This document shows, one piece after another, positions 55,401 to 64,000 of a stretch of 64,000 bases of DNA; position 1 is the first letter of the stretch, and the number at the start of each line of letters is the position of its first letter. Under the pieces are notes generated by a model. It had not been told where the DNA came from. It searched no databases and saw only the letters and a program-made list of their open reading frames with translations. Position numbers and translations under genes: made by a program. The DNA lies in NCBI GenBank assembly GCA_003665825.1, contig QPFY01000005.1:248001-312000 (forward strand), given 5' to 3'. Origin of the DNA: Microbotryum silenes-acaulis (lineage: Eukaryota > Basidiomycota > Microbotryomycetes > Microbotryales > Microbotryaceae).

Positions 55401-58031
55401 GCCACGAACGACAGTTTGGACAAGTCCGCGCGATCCCACAACGTCGCGCCCAATGGCATCACCACGGTTTTGTCGGTGTTTAGACGGCCGTTCGTCGCGA
55501 GTCGCCAATCCCGAGCTAACGCCTCGAGCGAAGCAATAGCTTCCGGTCCAGCGACAGCGACGACGGCGTCATCCGCGAACGCCAAATTGGTGATGCATCG
55601 AGTCTGCGGACGAGGAGCCAGCTCCGGAAGAGTGATAGTCAGCGCAATGTTGCGTCGACTGAGAGAATCAAGGAAGGGTTGGAATACCACATCCCAGACA
55701 GAAGAAGAGAGAGGATCGCCCTGGCCAAGACCGCACAGGAGTCGCACCGTCTCGGTAAGGAAACCGTTGACAATGTACCGCGCTGTGGACGTCTCGCCGT
55801 TGTAGAGCATCCGCAAGACGCGCTGGAAAGATTCCGGCGCGCCGAGAGCCTCAAACACCGCAAAGACCCAATCGTGCTCGACCATGTCGTAAGCCGAGCT
55901 CTGATCCAGGGAGAGGAGCGCTGCTGTCGGGAACTCTGCCCCACGACCCCTAATCTCGTCGATCAGGAGCCTCAGATGCAAAGCCGCGTCCGCTGGTCTT
56001 CGCCCCTTGACGAACCCATGCTGTCCGGCCGGAAGAACATCGGGGAGGATCCGGTTCAGACGAGCCACGTAGACCTTGGTGAAGATCTTGTAGTCGCATT
56101 CCCGCAAGGTGATCGGACGATACGATTTGAGGTCGCACCGCGCTGCACCAGGTTTGTTGTGTTTGAACAAGAGGCGCACATTCGCCTGGCTCTGTTGTGG
56201 AGTAAGGGAGCCTCGAGTAATCAGCTCGTTGTAGGCTCGAGTCAAGAGAGGGGCCCAAAGCAAGGGGCAGGCTCGATACATCTCATAGGGGACCCCTGAA
56301 GGACCCGGAGATCGACCTTCGTGCGTGGTTCGAATCGCTGCGAGCACCTCGGCCTCGCTGATGGGCTCGGCAAGAATGTCGACGTGCGAATTCGAGAAGC
56401 GCCGAAGGAAGCGAGCGTCGGAAAGCGGGTCGTCACAAGGTCTTGCTGATCTGATGGGTCCCAAGAGCTCATCCCGCATCGTCACGACCTGTTCCGGATC
56501 CTTCGCTTCGACAAGGTAGTGCTGCTGGAAATGAGAATGGGTGTGCTCGAGCGCGCGCTCAATGTCAGTGGTGAGCTCGCCATCAGCGAGCCGGATACTC
56601 TGAAACTTCACATCCCGGGACCGAGCAGCCAGTTTGGCATGAACCGGACGACTGAGACGTTCCTCGGATGCAATCTCGGGCACGTGCGCCCTGATCCGGG
56701 ACTGCCTTGCTCGCTCGTTCACAAGTTTGGTGAGAGCGTCGTGGGTGTTCGTCCAGTCGATGACGTCAAAGGGGCTCATCACCCGACGAGACTCAATGTC
56801 CTGCAGTCGAGATACCAGCATCATCTCGAGGGCGTTGCGCTCCCGAAACAGACGCCGAGACAGCTCGAGAGCTTGGACCCGAGACTCCGAGAGTACGCGC
56901 TGAAGGTCCGCGACCGGATCCCCAGACGGTGCTTGCTCAAGGAGAGGAGTGACGAACTCCTTAAACTCGGCGTGTTTGAAGGTCGACGAGTTGATGCGGG
57001 TCAGAAAATGAGCCGCCTGGGGAAGGCAGAGCTCCGCTTCGACCTCGGCACCACTTGCGCGCAGCCTAAATGTGACCGTAACCGGTCGATGATCCGACAT
57101 GGATCGAGAGATATTGTACAGAGTGGAAGCAGAAACGATCCGTCGCTCGTGTCGCCGCTGCACCAGAACAAAGTCGATGCGCGCGCGCGAAATGAGCCGG
57201 CCGTCCTTGCTGAGATGCGGGCGCGTGGTCGCCGGCGACAGTGGGTGCATGAGCCGAATGGCATCCGTGTACGCCCCGTCGAGCCGAGACATAAGCGCGG
57301 GCCAGTGGTGGGTGTTCGGGCGGTCCACCTGTCGCACTCGATCCACCGCGGGGATAGGGCAGTCGTTGAGATCGCCCGCGATGACCCGAATGTGAGAGGA
57401 GACGGTCGCCCGAAAGTGAAGGGAGGTGAAGAAGAGGAGGCGCTCGGCGGGTTGAACCGGAGCGTAGATATTGTTGAGTTCGACGACGTCCGTCGAACCC
57501 CGCACATCGAAGGTGGTCACGAGTAAGCGCCCGCCAAGAGACTGACGCGTGCGACGATGACCACCGAGAAGAGGAGAAGAGCTTGGAATCAAAGTGAGGC
57601 AGTGTTGAGAAAAGTAGGCCTCGCCCTGGTGGGACTGGGCGTACTCGTGGCGTATGTGAGATTGTCGTGATTTAGGAACATTGTGTTCCTGGAGAAGGAT
57701 AGCAGAAGGGGGAGGTGTGAGCGAAGTGAGATACGAAAGAAGCAGACGACGTCGTTCAGGGGTATTGAAGCCCCTGTTGACGTTCCAGGTCATGATGATG
57801 AAGTCAATCATTACGATCGCGCCTTCGTTGCAGCAGCAGCTCCCTTGATGGACAACATAGGTCCGAATGTGGGTGAGGGGAGCGGGTCCGCAGCAGTCGA
57901 TTCGTTCCAGTCCGATGTGCGCGCGACGCTGTTGAGACGCTGGATACGCTCGGACCGGCGAAGAAGGACAGGCTGATAACAAACTGATACTTAACGGCCA
58001 TTGCGGCTGCTGTAACTCAATAGCTTGCAAA

Positions 58032-58103
58032 TCCTTCGTGGGACAACGGTTAGCCTTTCGCGTTTTCACCGCGGCGATCCGGGTTCGATTCCCGGCGGGG
58101 GAG
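58032..58103 (+). tRNA. tRNA-Glu (anticodon UUC)
   Basis: 72 nt fold as a tRNA. Acceptor stem 58032-58038 pairs with 58096-58102 (two G-U pairs), discriminator G at 58103. The anticodon stem CGCG/CGCG encloses the loop TTTTCAC with anticodon TTC. The T arm is CCGGG/CCCGG around TTCGATT, and the B-box GGTTCGATTCC is intact; the A-box region (TGGGACAACGG) is near consensus. No intron. T5 and T9 runs downstream supply RNA polymerase III terminators. It lies on the strand opposite to the adjacent LINE, just beyond that element's 5' end. Confidence 0.85.
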
Positions 58104-58107
58104 ATCA

Positions 58108-58133
58108 TTTTTGCATCTACCGGGTTTTTTTTT
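58108..58133 (+). terminator. RNA polymerase III terminators of the tRNA gene
   Basis: T5 at 58108-58112, starting 5 nt after the tRNA, and a backup T9 at 58125-58133. Such T runs stop RNA polymerase III. Confidence 0.75.
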
Positions 58134-58213
58134 GAGCCAGGCGTATCGGGCCGGTGTGCACGCGTGTGCCGCCCGCAGCGGCTGCTTTGGTTCCCTACGC
58201 AAGAATGCCACAC

Positions 58214-58900
58214 ACATGCCCAACCCTTCGGCGTGGAATTCCCAGGCGCTGCGCTTGGCGATGTTGCCGCCCAACTGTAGGATCACGTGCAGGGCTGGAA
58301 GGTGGCAGGAAGCTATGACAGGTTTTCTACCAGAGGCTCAGGGCCTCGGGCTGAGCTTTGATGGGAATCTCTAGTCGTCCGGTGGGATCCGACTCGTCAC
58401 ACTGCATATCGCGAGTTCCAAGATACGCAGTCACAACGAACGGAGATGTCGCAGTTGCCGAAGATGCATAGATGTTGAATTCTCCCTTACTACGATGCGG
58501 ATATTCGAGGCGAAAGGTAAGATGCCGGGATGCGAATATTTGAAGATGCCGGTCGCAGACACCTGGTCAACCTTTCAAAAGATAGGAGCTTGTGCCGAGG
58601 ATCTCGTTGACCTGAAGTCAGAACAACGATAAAACTCCGACTCTCTGGCGATGGCCATCTGTAGAAAGAGAAGGTATCCATCGCATCAAGACGGCCGCCA
58701 CCTCAGGTAAAGATGGTATACCTGTACGACCCACACATGAAGCACAGATGGAGGAGTTACACTTGCCAAGCGAGATCACAGCCACGGTCAGCCTCAGCTG
58801 ATCAGCTCTCATCAACGTCGAGGTGCGTTTCTTCGTCTGATCCTTAGTATCACCATTCTTCAGACACCACCTCTCCCAAAACGAAATCTCTCTACGAGGC
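58214..58900. other. Intergenic region
   Basis: About 690 bp between the tRNA/LINE block and the stop codon of the next minus-strand gene, whose 3' UTR it must contain. No gene seen. Confidence 0.5.
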
Positions 58901-60531
58901 CTACTTGACCACACTCCTGCCCCATCTCCCCCCCGATGCGGTCCTCAACGCCGGTGAACTCCTCCCCCTCGCCGCCGAGGTCGTCTTGGTCTTGGCCGCC
59001 GCGGCAACGAGGTCCTGGATCATGCCATTGTACGTCTCGGCATCGCCGCTCTCCTTGTCCCGCGTTACGAGTGCATGCGTCAATGCCGCGCTCGCCTGCT
59101 CGGTGACGCGATCCATTTCCGCAACCTTGCGCTGCAGATCCGCGAGACCGAGCCCGACGAGGTCGTGCTCCCGCAAGGCCAAGAGCGAGTCAGCCAATTT
59201 TCGATCGAGGATGGGGACCTGATGCAGCGCTCGGGCGCGTTCTCGATCGGCAAAGGGTGTTGTCGAGCGACAGATGGAGCCGCCGGCCGCGAACGCGCTC
59301 GTCGGCGATCGGGTCGAATGGGGCGAGTGGGAGCGCTGAGGGGGCAGGGTCAGCGACGCGAGCTGCTTGACGGGTGCGGTCTGCAGAAGGGTGATGTCTT
59401 AGCTTGGAGCACATGAAATGGAGGATGTCTGGCCAACGCACATCGTCGAGGTTGATGGGCACACCGAGCGTGATCAGGTGCTCCCTCCGGATGCGAGATC
59501 GCCGCCAATCGAGCGGCTTGAGCGCAGGCAACGACGACAAACCCGCTAGCAGTGTCCGTCTGTGCCTCCTCAAAGCAGCAAATCAGCACAGAATCCGGCT
59601 ACTAGAGTACAAAAAAAACTACTCACGTCGATTCGGAAGCCAAGACCTGGCCGACGCCTTCGACCTGGCGCTCGGGTTCGTCCGAGACCATACCCCTCGC
59701 ACCGGGGTACACGCCTTCAAAAAAGTCGTGAAGCTGCTCCTCAATTGCCGCCTTGGACGGGTTCGTCAGCTCGAGCAACAAGGGCGGATGACCGGTCGAC
59801 TGGAACGCGGCGAACGACGACGAAGCGATGGGAGGAGCACTCGGTCGCAGCACAGGCGGCGGGGTCGGTGGCTGCTCGTCAAAGCCTTGGAAGCCATCCA
59901 CGTCGCCTTCGTGAGTGTCGCCGAAATGGCCAAAGTCGCCAAAGTCGGCGTCGTCGGCGCCACCACCTGCCTCTGCGGCCTCGCCGAAATCGTCAAAGTC
60001 GTCCTCGTCGTCGTCGTCGGCTGCTTCGGGAATGACGGGGGTGGGGCCGGATTCGTCGTCATCGAAATCGTCCATCGGTGGGCCTTCCTCCATCGGTGGT
60101 AGGACTAGCGGGTTCGAGGCACTTCTGACCATCGCTGGTGGTGGCGATGAGTAGCCCTCGCGGTCCTTGTCGTCTTCGTGGGCTGGCGGCTCTGATTCGC
60201 GGTCCCGGGTCGAGCTCGTCTCTGGCTCTGTGGGCGCTGTTGGTGTGACTTGTTCCCCAGTCTGCTCATGCTCGACCTTCTCCTCGACATCCACTCCGGT
60301 CCGTTCCTTCTCGTGCTGCACCTGTTCCCTGCCCACCACCCCAGTCGACCGTTCCGACGCGTCCCAGCCCGCGCTACTGATCGTCACAGGCTCGTTCTCG
60401 TTCTCGTTCTCCTTCGAAGCCCCCCCTCCGCCTACGCTCAACCGAAGCGACCGCATCGGATCTACGTCGGATTGATTCGGTCGTGGTGAAGGTGTCGTAG
60501 GCGTAGGGGCACCCCATGGATTATCGTCCAT
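58901..60531 (-). CDS. DF-motif trafficking protein, Laa2-like (AP-1 accessory)
   Basis: Three exons: 60531-59627, 59568-59442, 59380-58901; about 503 residues, phases agree. The first 230 residues are acidic and disordered with repeated DF-type motifs (DDFDDDESG, DDFDDFGEAAE, ADFGDFGHFGD, DGFQGFDEQP), which in clathrin-adaptor accessory proteins bind adaptor ears. Then a helical block (PPLLLELTNPSKAAIEEQLH, DFFEGVYPGA) and the conserved-looking RHRRTLLAGLSSLPALKPLD, WRRSRIRREHLITLGVPINL. The last ~100 residues are predicted coiled coil (LADLQRKVAEMDRVTEQASA). I relate it to the fungal Laa2 (YBL010C-type) family, which links Laa1/AP-1 to the trans-Golgi network; this assignment is from memory of the SR.RR..L.SLG.P.NLD pattern and is moderately sure. 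Confidence 0.78.
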
Positions 60532-60882
60532 CGTGTCGAAGGCAGGCGACGCGCGAGGAGCGACTCCACGACGCGGTCACTGAGGCTGTCGGTCAGACTA
60601 GGTATAGCCGCGTAGTAGTGGTGCCAAGTCGAGTACTGGGGTTCGAAAAGCCTGGGGAGTGGGGGCGATACGGTGTGGTACGAGTGTCGAGTTGGATAGA
60701 GAGCGAGAGCCGGCGAGACCTCAGCGAACATGCCCGAGCTCTTTAGGCCTTCTTTTAAGCTCTCGAAGCGCTCTCGAGGCTGAGCCGGCCACGAATCTTC
60801 GACGTTTCTCGCAAAAGGCCGGCACCTCTCGGTCATCTTTACGCAAACTCTTCTCAGGAAAGAAGTTCACATCTACAGCCAA
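60532..60882. other. Spacer between two minus-strand genes
   Basis: 351 bp holding the promoter of the Laa2-like gene and the 3' UTR of the cyclic phosphodiesterase gene. No gene seen. Confidence 0.5.
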
Positions 60883-61645
60883 TCAAAGAGGAACTCTAGC
60901 CAATATCTCCCATTGATCCGTACTTCCGCTCGTCCTCACGAGCAACACCTCCTCGGCCTTGAAACCCTTCTCTCCCGCGACTCGACATTCCCCATTCGCT
61001 TCTTGCTGGACTTGTTTTCTTTCCTTCATCCCTTGAATGATGTCTTCCTTGGTCTGCGGGGATAGGTCGCCGTAGACGAGGGATAGATGGGGAAAGTAGG
61101 TCGATGGGCACGGGATCGGGACGGAGAAGGATGAGAGCAGCGTTTCGTGCAGGGCGATCAGGTGCGCGTCCGGAACGAGGGCGGCGAGCACGCATTGGTA
61201 AAAGAGGTCGCCTGGGAAGCCAGAAATCAGCGTAGGGGTGAGCGGTCAAAGCTGCGGCCTAGTGGAGTGCTCGCCAGCCAGCTTCGTGCGCGACAAGATT
61301 TGGGGCCCCACTTGCACGTCATCTCGCGGGCGGCGTGGGAAAGACATTTCATCGAGCCCGCTCTCAGGGGTACGAGTGCATTCAACTGAACTGACCCTGT
61401 CGGACATCCAAAAATTTGAGCTCCAACCCGCGTCCTTGGATCGCGCGATCACTCTTCCACCTCGCGATCGCTTCTCCTATCCTCTTGACCAGCTCGTCGA
61501 CGGGCAGCCCGGGCACAATCGCATCCGACACGAGCGTCGCGTGCGGCTTCAAATGAACGGTCTGGTAGCGGTCCGAGAGCGAGGTGATCAAGTCGCCGAG
61601 TGGGGACGCTGCGGGTGGGGATAGCCATAGCGAGAGACCTGACAT
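60883..61645 (-). CDS. CPD1: 2',3'-cyclic-nucleotide phosphodiesterase of the 2H superfamily (Cpd1-like)
   Basis: Two exons: 61645-61396 and 61211-60883; 192 residues (donor GTCAGT, acceptor CCCAG, phase 1). Both catalytic HxT/S tetrapeptides are present: HATL at about residues 35-38 and HLSLVYGD at about 131-138. The join LDVRQGDLFYQCVLAALVP matches the family's (R)G..YFQCVL block. Known reaction: opens ADP-ribose 1'',2''-cyclic phosphate to the 1''-phosphate, the clean-up step after tRNA splicing, or more generally 2',3'-cyclic phosphodiesters. Length is close to the 239-residue yeast Cpd1 and 181-residue plant CPDase. The intron is rather long (184 nt) and could hide a small exon, but the frame needs none. 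Confidence 0.88.
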
Positions 61646-61886
61646 GGTGGTGGTAGTAGGTGATGGGAAGAGACAGGTCTAGGCTGGGCCACGTGCGATC
61701 GGTGCGCCCTGCTCTCCTTTTTTTATTTGGGCCGGGTAATCCAGGGTAATCAGGGGTAATCCCGCATTAGTAATCCGTGCGCTAACTGGAACTGGAACTG
61801 GAACTGGAACTGGCCTTGTTCTCTGCTCTCCGCACTCTCGCTTCTCCCTCATCACCATGGCTCACCAACCCTGAGCCTTCCATCTC
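61646..61886. promoter_or_regulatory. Divergent promoter with short tandem repeats
   Basis: 241 bp separate the start codons of the CPD1-like gene (-) and the glutaredoxin-like gene (+). It contains three GGTAATC words in a row with spacing of 10-11 nt (about 61733-61765) and a 6-bp tandem AACTGG repeated about five times (61787-61815). These may be binding sites for shared regulation; that is inference. Confidence 0.5.
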
Positions 61887-62322
61887 ATGCCCCCGAAGCT
61901 ACCCCACCTGACGCTCTTCACCTCGGGACCGCAGTGTACGCTGTGCACGGTCGCCAAAGACGTCCTGACCGAAGCGCAGTCCCAGTCGCCCTTCCATCTC
62001 CGTGTGTACGACATCCGCAAGACCGCGTCCGACACGCTCGACCAACAGATCGAACGCACGGCGTGGAGGAGGTTGTACCAGTACGACGTACCCGTTTTGC
62101 ATCTTACCGCCCACGACGGTGGCTTTGACGATTTGGCGGGCAGGAGAGGGGGTGGAAAGGTGTTGAAAGGTGGGCGAGTGATGAAACATCGCATCGACCA
62201 CGACAAGTTGGTCGAATTGGTCAAGAAATGGACCCAACAATTGAACGCAAAAGAGGTGAGTGACTCAGCTTTCTGACGAGAAGAGAATTTTTCCGACTGA
62301 ACCCCACACGGCACAGGGTTGA
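61887..62322 (+). CDS. Glutaredoxin-like (DUF836 family) thiol protein
   Basis: Exon 1 61887-62255; a GTGAGT donor and CACAG acceptor add Gly and a stop (62317-62322), total 124 residues. If unspliced it would end at 62276 with a different short tail. The N-terminal strand LTLFTSGPQCTLCTVAKDVL holds a CxxC pair (Cys17, Cys20), followed by FHLRVYDIRK and the cis-Pro block YDVPVLHL, the standard thioredoxin-fold landmarks of glutaredoxin-like C5orf63/YDR286C-type proteins. The C-terminal helix is KLVELVKKWTQQL. Probably mitochondrial or cytosolic redox protein; substrates not known. Confidence 0.88.
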
Positions 62323-62397
62323 AAAGGGCTCGCAGCTCCTCAGCATCCCCACAACGCGAAACCACATCCTCACCCGAGACCATCAAACGGCATTGAG

Positions 62398-63577
62398 CCT
62401 CACCCGAACCTTCACCCGAATCCGAATCCGAATCCGAACGCTTCCCCTTCTCCGAACTGCCCTTCTTCGTCTCGTCGGCGCCGTCCCCGACCGAAGCCGT
62501 CGATTTCCCGACGACGACGATCTCGTACGACTATTCGTCCTTTGACGAGCTCACGACCTTGCCCGTACTCGGCGTCGAGGCATCCCCCTCGAACGAATCA
62601 GAGAGATCCCAGCAGCCTAAACCCATCGAGGACGTCCGACGGTGCTTCAACTGCCTCGGTACCCACCTCCTCCACGACTGTCCCTTCCGCATCGACCGTT
62701 CCGTCATCGCCCAGAACCGTCGCGAGTTCCAAGCCGAGTATCCGATCCATGCCGGTCCAGGCTTGACCCTCGGTTCCTCCACGTCGAACAAGGCACGAGA
62801 AGAAGATGTAGCGCGACGACTAGGCTTCTTGAAGAGAACGCGACCCGGTGTCGTAGGGCCGGAATTGGAGGGTGCTCTAGGGATTTTAGGGTCGCAAGGG
62901 GAATGGCCTTGGTTCGACAAGTTCAGAGAATGGGGGTACCCTTCTGGGTGGACGCGCACTGTAAGGCAAGATCAAGGGGGGATGATCGATGCAGAGACAG
63001 GTCGGCTTGCTTTGTCTTCTTTCAGTGCGACCGCCCTTTTGAAAGCCGGTACTGAGTATGAGCTCTGCGCACAGGTCTGCAAGAACTGCTTTACGTCGTG
63101 CGGCAAAGGATCCAAGGGCGAGATTTCTTGGATTGGGAAGAGGTCGAGGCGCTCCGAGTGTATGACGAAGGAGCATCGTTTTCTCCACCGCTGGATGCGC
63201 AATCATCGTCAAAATCATCACCTCCCAGCGAGCCTCCTCCCCCCTTACCCACCTCCATTCCACCCCCTCTACCACCGAACGCCCCTCCACCTCTCCCACC
63301 GGGTCCTCCTCCACCCCTACCCCCACCTACAATTGACTTGCCTATCTACCGAACGATTAAACTCGTTCATTACCCTTCACGACAAACGGATTTCTCGAAC
63401 CTCGAGATCCATAGACCAGACCTCTACCTGGCTAACCCCACGCCTTGGACTTCTGCACCAGCACCTTGCGTACAAGTGGGCAAAGCGACGATGCCTTCTC
63501 CACCACCTTCGGAGGCTGTGGTGGAACAGGAAGACCTGAGTGAATGCTCGATGGAGATCGGGAGCGAGAGTGAATGA
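62398..63577 (+). CDS. PSP-domain, CCHC zinc-knuckle RNA-processing protein (ZCCHC8-like)
   Basis: Visible exons: about 62398-63000 and 63075-63577 (donor GTCGGC, acceptor CACAG, phase 1). The 5' exon with the start codon is not identified: the frame is open back to a TGA at 62394-62396, has no ATG, and an AG at 62396-62397 could be its acceptor. Features: Ser/Glu/Pro start, CCHC knuckle CFNCLGTHLLHDCPF, then a PSP block (PGVVGPELEGALGI, WFDKFREWGYPSGW), the joined segment LQELLYVVRQRIQGRDFLDW with EEVEALRVYD, and a long polyproline tail ending in ECSMEIGSE. PSP plus CCHC is the pairing of ZCCHC8 and fungal relatives, which link RNA-surveillance helicases and splicing factors. Begins about 75 bp after the glutaredoxin-like gene on the same strand. 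Confidence 0.75.
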
Positions 63578-63663
63578 TGTGTAGCGAATCATGCGAGTAA
63601 TCTGACAACATGTAACGACAACAAATGAGAAACCCCACTACCCAACCTTCTCCTTTATTTCCC

Positions 63664-64000
63664 TCACCGTACCCCCACAGGAGGTGCACGAATGGGGATA
63701 CCACCCCATTCAAACTTGTCGTTCCTCCATAGGACCATTTCTTCCTCCTCTCGAGCTTCGCTAGGTTCCAGGTCGTCGTACGCGTCCGGAACGACGGGGT
63801 ACGACGACGCTGCTCCTCCAGTCCGGGAGGCGACGGCGGCGGCGAAAGAGCCGAATCCACCACCCGTAGTACTCGAAGGTGCCGATCCAAAGGTAGAGAA
63901 CCCTCCCGATGAAGGTGCGGCAGGAGTAGTAGCAGCAGCACCGAACGCCCCTCCGCCGGCATTGAAAGCCAAAGGTGTCGAAGCCGCACAAGCACCAAAA
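63664..64000 (-). CDS. NUP42: FG-repeat nucleoporin, NUP42/NUPL2-like (C-terminal part)
   Basis: The frame is open from the window edge to the stop at 63664 (about 111 codons). It starts with FG dipeptides in Ala/Gly/Ser/Thr-rich sequence (GGGAFGAAATTP, GGFSTFGSAP, GGGFGSFAAAV) and ends WRNDKFEWGGIPIRAPPVGV. A terminal F..G.IP..PP motif is characteristic of Nup42/NUPL2, where it binds Gle1 at the cytoplasmic face of the nuclear pore during mRNA export. The expected N-terminal CCCH zinc finger would be outside the window. The assignment depends on the short C-terminal motif. Confidence 0.65.
   Translation of the reverse strand, partial: FGACAASTPLAFNAGGGAFGAAATTPAAPSSGGFSTFGSAPSSTTGGGFGSFAAAVASRTGGAASSYPVVPDAYDDLEPSEAREEEEMVLWRNDKFEWGGIPIRAPPVGVR

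Larger units (their letters stand above)
53771..58213 (-). mobile_element. Non-LTR retrotransposon (LINE) with intact endonuclease-reverse transcriptase ORF
   Basis: One uninterrupted frame; the likely start is ATG 57811 (MIDFIIMTWNVNRGF), giving about 1,346 residues, although the frame is open back to 58213 through an antisense tRNA. The endonuclease has APE motifs TWNVNRG, LLQEHN, NNIYAPVQ, VIAGDLND, RARIDFVL and SDHRPVTV. After a ~250-residue linker comes reverse transcriptase: GRSPGPSGVPYEMYR, SYRPITLRECDYKIF, GFVKGRRPADAAL, LSLDQSSAYDMVEHDWVF, LCGLGQGDPLSSSVWDVVF and the catalytic NLAFADDAVV. The C-terminus has a zinc-finger-like CCLVQAC...FTHFWHDCPDS..FW. No gag-like first ORF and no RNase H are visible. 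All catalytic motifs are present, so it could be young. The exact 5' end lies between 57811 and 58032; the 3' end may be the poly(T) signals near 52.2-52.4 kb. Confidence 0.92.

Noticed and set aside
56519..57526. 335-codon plus-strand open frame
   Set aside because: Antisense shadow of the LINE endonuclease and linker.
1..64000. Search for a defence, toxin-antitoxin or secondary-metabolite cluster
   Set aside because: Gene families here are unrelated housekeeping functions on alternating strands; no synthase, transporter and regulator grouping or immune-type domains were seen.

Overview
The window looks like nuclear DNA of a filamentous or dimorphic basidiomycete fungus. The grounds are GC-rich coding DNA, many short introns (about 40-190 nt, mostly GT..AG with CTGAC/CTAAC-like branch sites), long Ser/Pro-rich disordered proteins, and the set of orthologues (TFIIIC tau131, Pus4, Yra1/ALY, NECAP, Snx3, capping protein beta, Ran1/Sks1-type kinase, prenylcysteine lyase). 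The overall style resembles Pucciniomycotina, for example the Microbotryomycetes; that placement is inference, not measurement.

Layout, left to right. A few bases of a minus-strand gene enter at the edge. Then come a GPI-anchored cell-surface protein (2.0-3.7 kb, -), a 90-bp hAT-like MITE (4.6 kb), a truncated LINE (5.2-6.9 kb, -), a prenylcysteine lyase (7.3-9.4 kb, -), a poorly coding stretch with one unrecognised or decayed gene, a 1,523-residue Ser/Thr kinase (13.0-17.8 kb, +), tRNA pseudouridine synthase PUS4 (19.7-21.2 kb, +) convergent with a giant MDR oxidoreductase (21.4-25.7 kb, -), and a TA-flanked MITE (26.8-27.1 kb). Next are an ALY/Yra1 mRNA-export factor (28.1-29.6 kb, -), F-actin capping protein beta (30.3-31.6 kb, +) running straight into a UBXD8-like UBX protein (31.8-33.2 kb, +), a secreted tandem double-psi-barrel protein (33.5-35.9 kb, -), a disordered orphan (37.6-40.2 kb, -), NECAP (41.5-42.6 kb, +), SNX3 (43.0-44.0 kb, -) and TFC4 (44.6-48.8 kb, +).

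From about 50.3 to 58.2 kb is a retrotransposon-rich island: an RNase H/zinc-finger LINE fragment, poly(T)-punctuated tandem repeats, and a LINE with one intact long ORF whose open frame runs antisense through a tRNA-Glu(UUC) gene. The right end returns to dense genes: a Laa2-like trafficking protein, a 2H cyclic phosphodiesterase (CPD1-like), a glutaredoxin-like protein, a PSP/zinc-knuckle RNA-processing protein, and the C-terminal end of a NUP42-like FG nucleoporin.

The neighbours do not form a biosynthetic or defence cluster; they are mostly housekeeping genes of RNA metabolism and vesicle traffic. The unusual content is structural: two MITEs with clear target-site duplications, retroposition scars in the 52 kb region, two GC-AG introns, two genes whose start codon is split off as a 3-4 nt first exon, a possible capping-protein/UBX splice fusion, and a LINE abutting a tRNA gene. 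Exon coordinates were assigned by hand from splice motifs, reading-frame continuity and family similarity recalled from knowledge; no searches were run.
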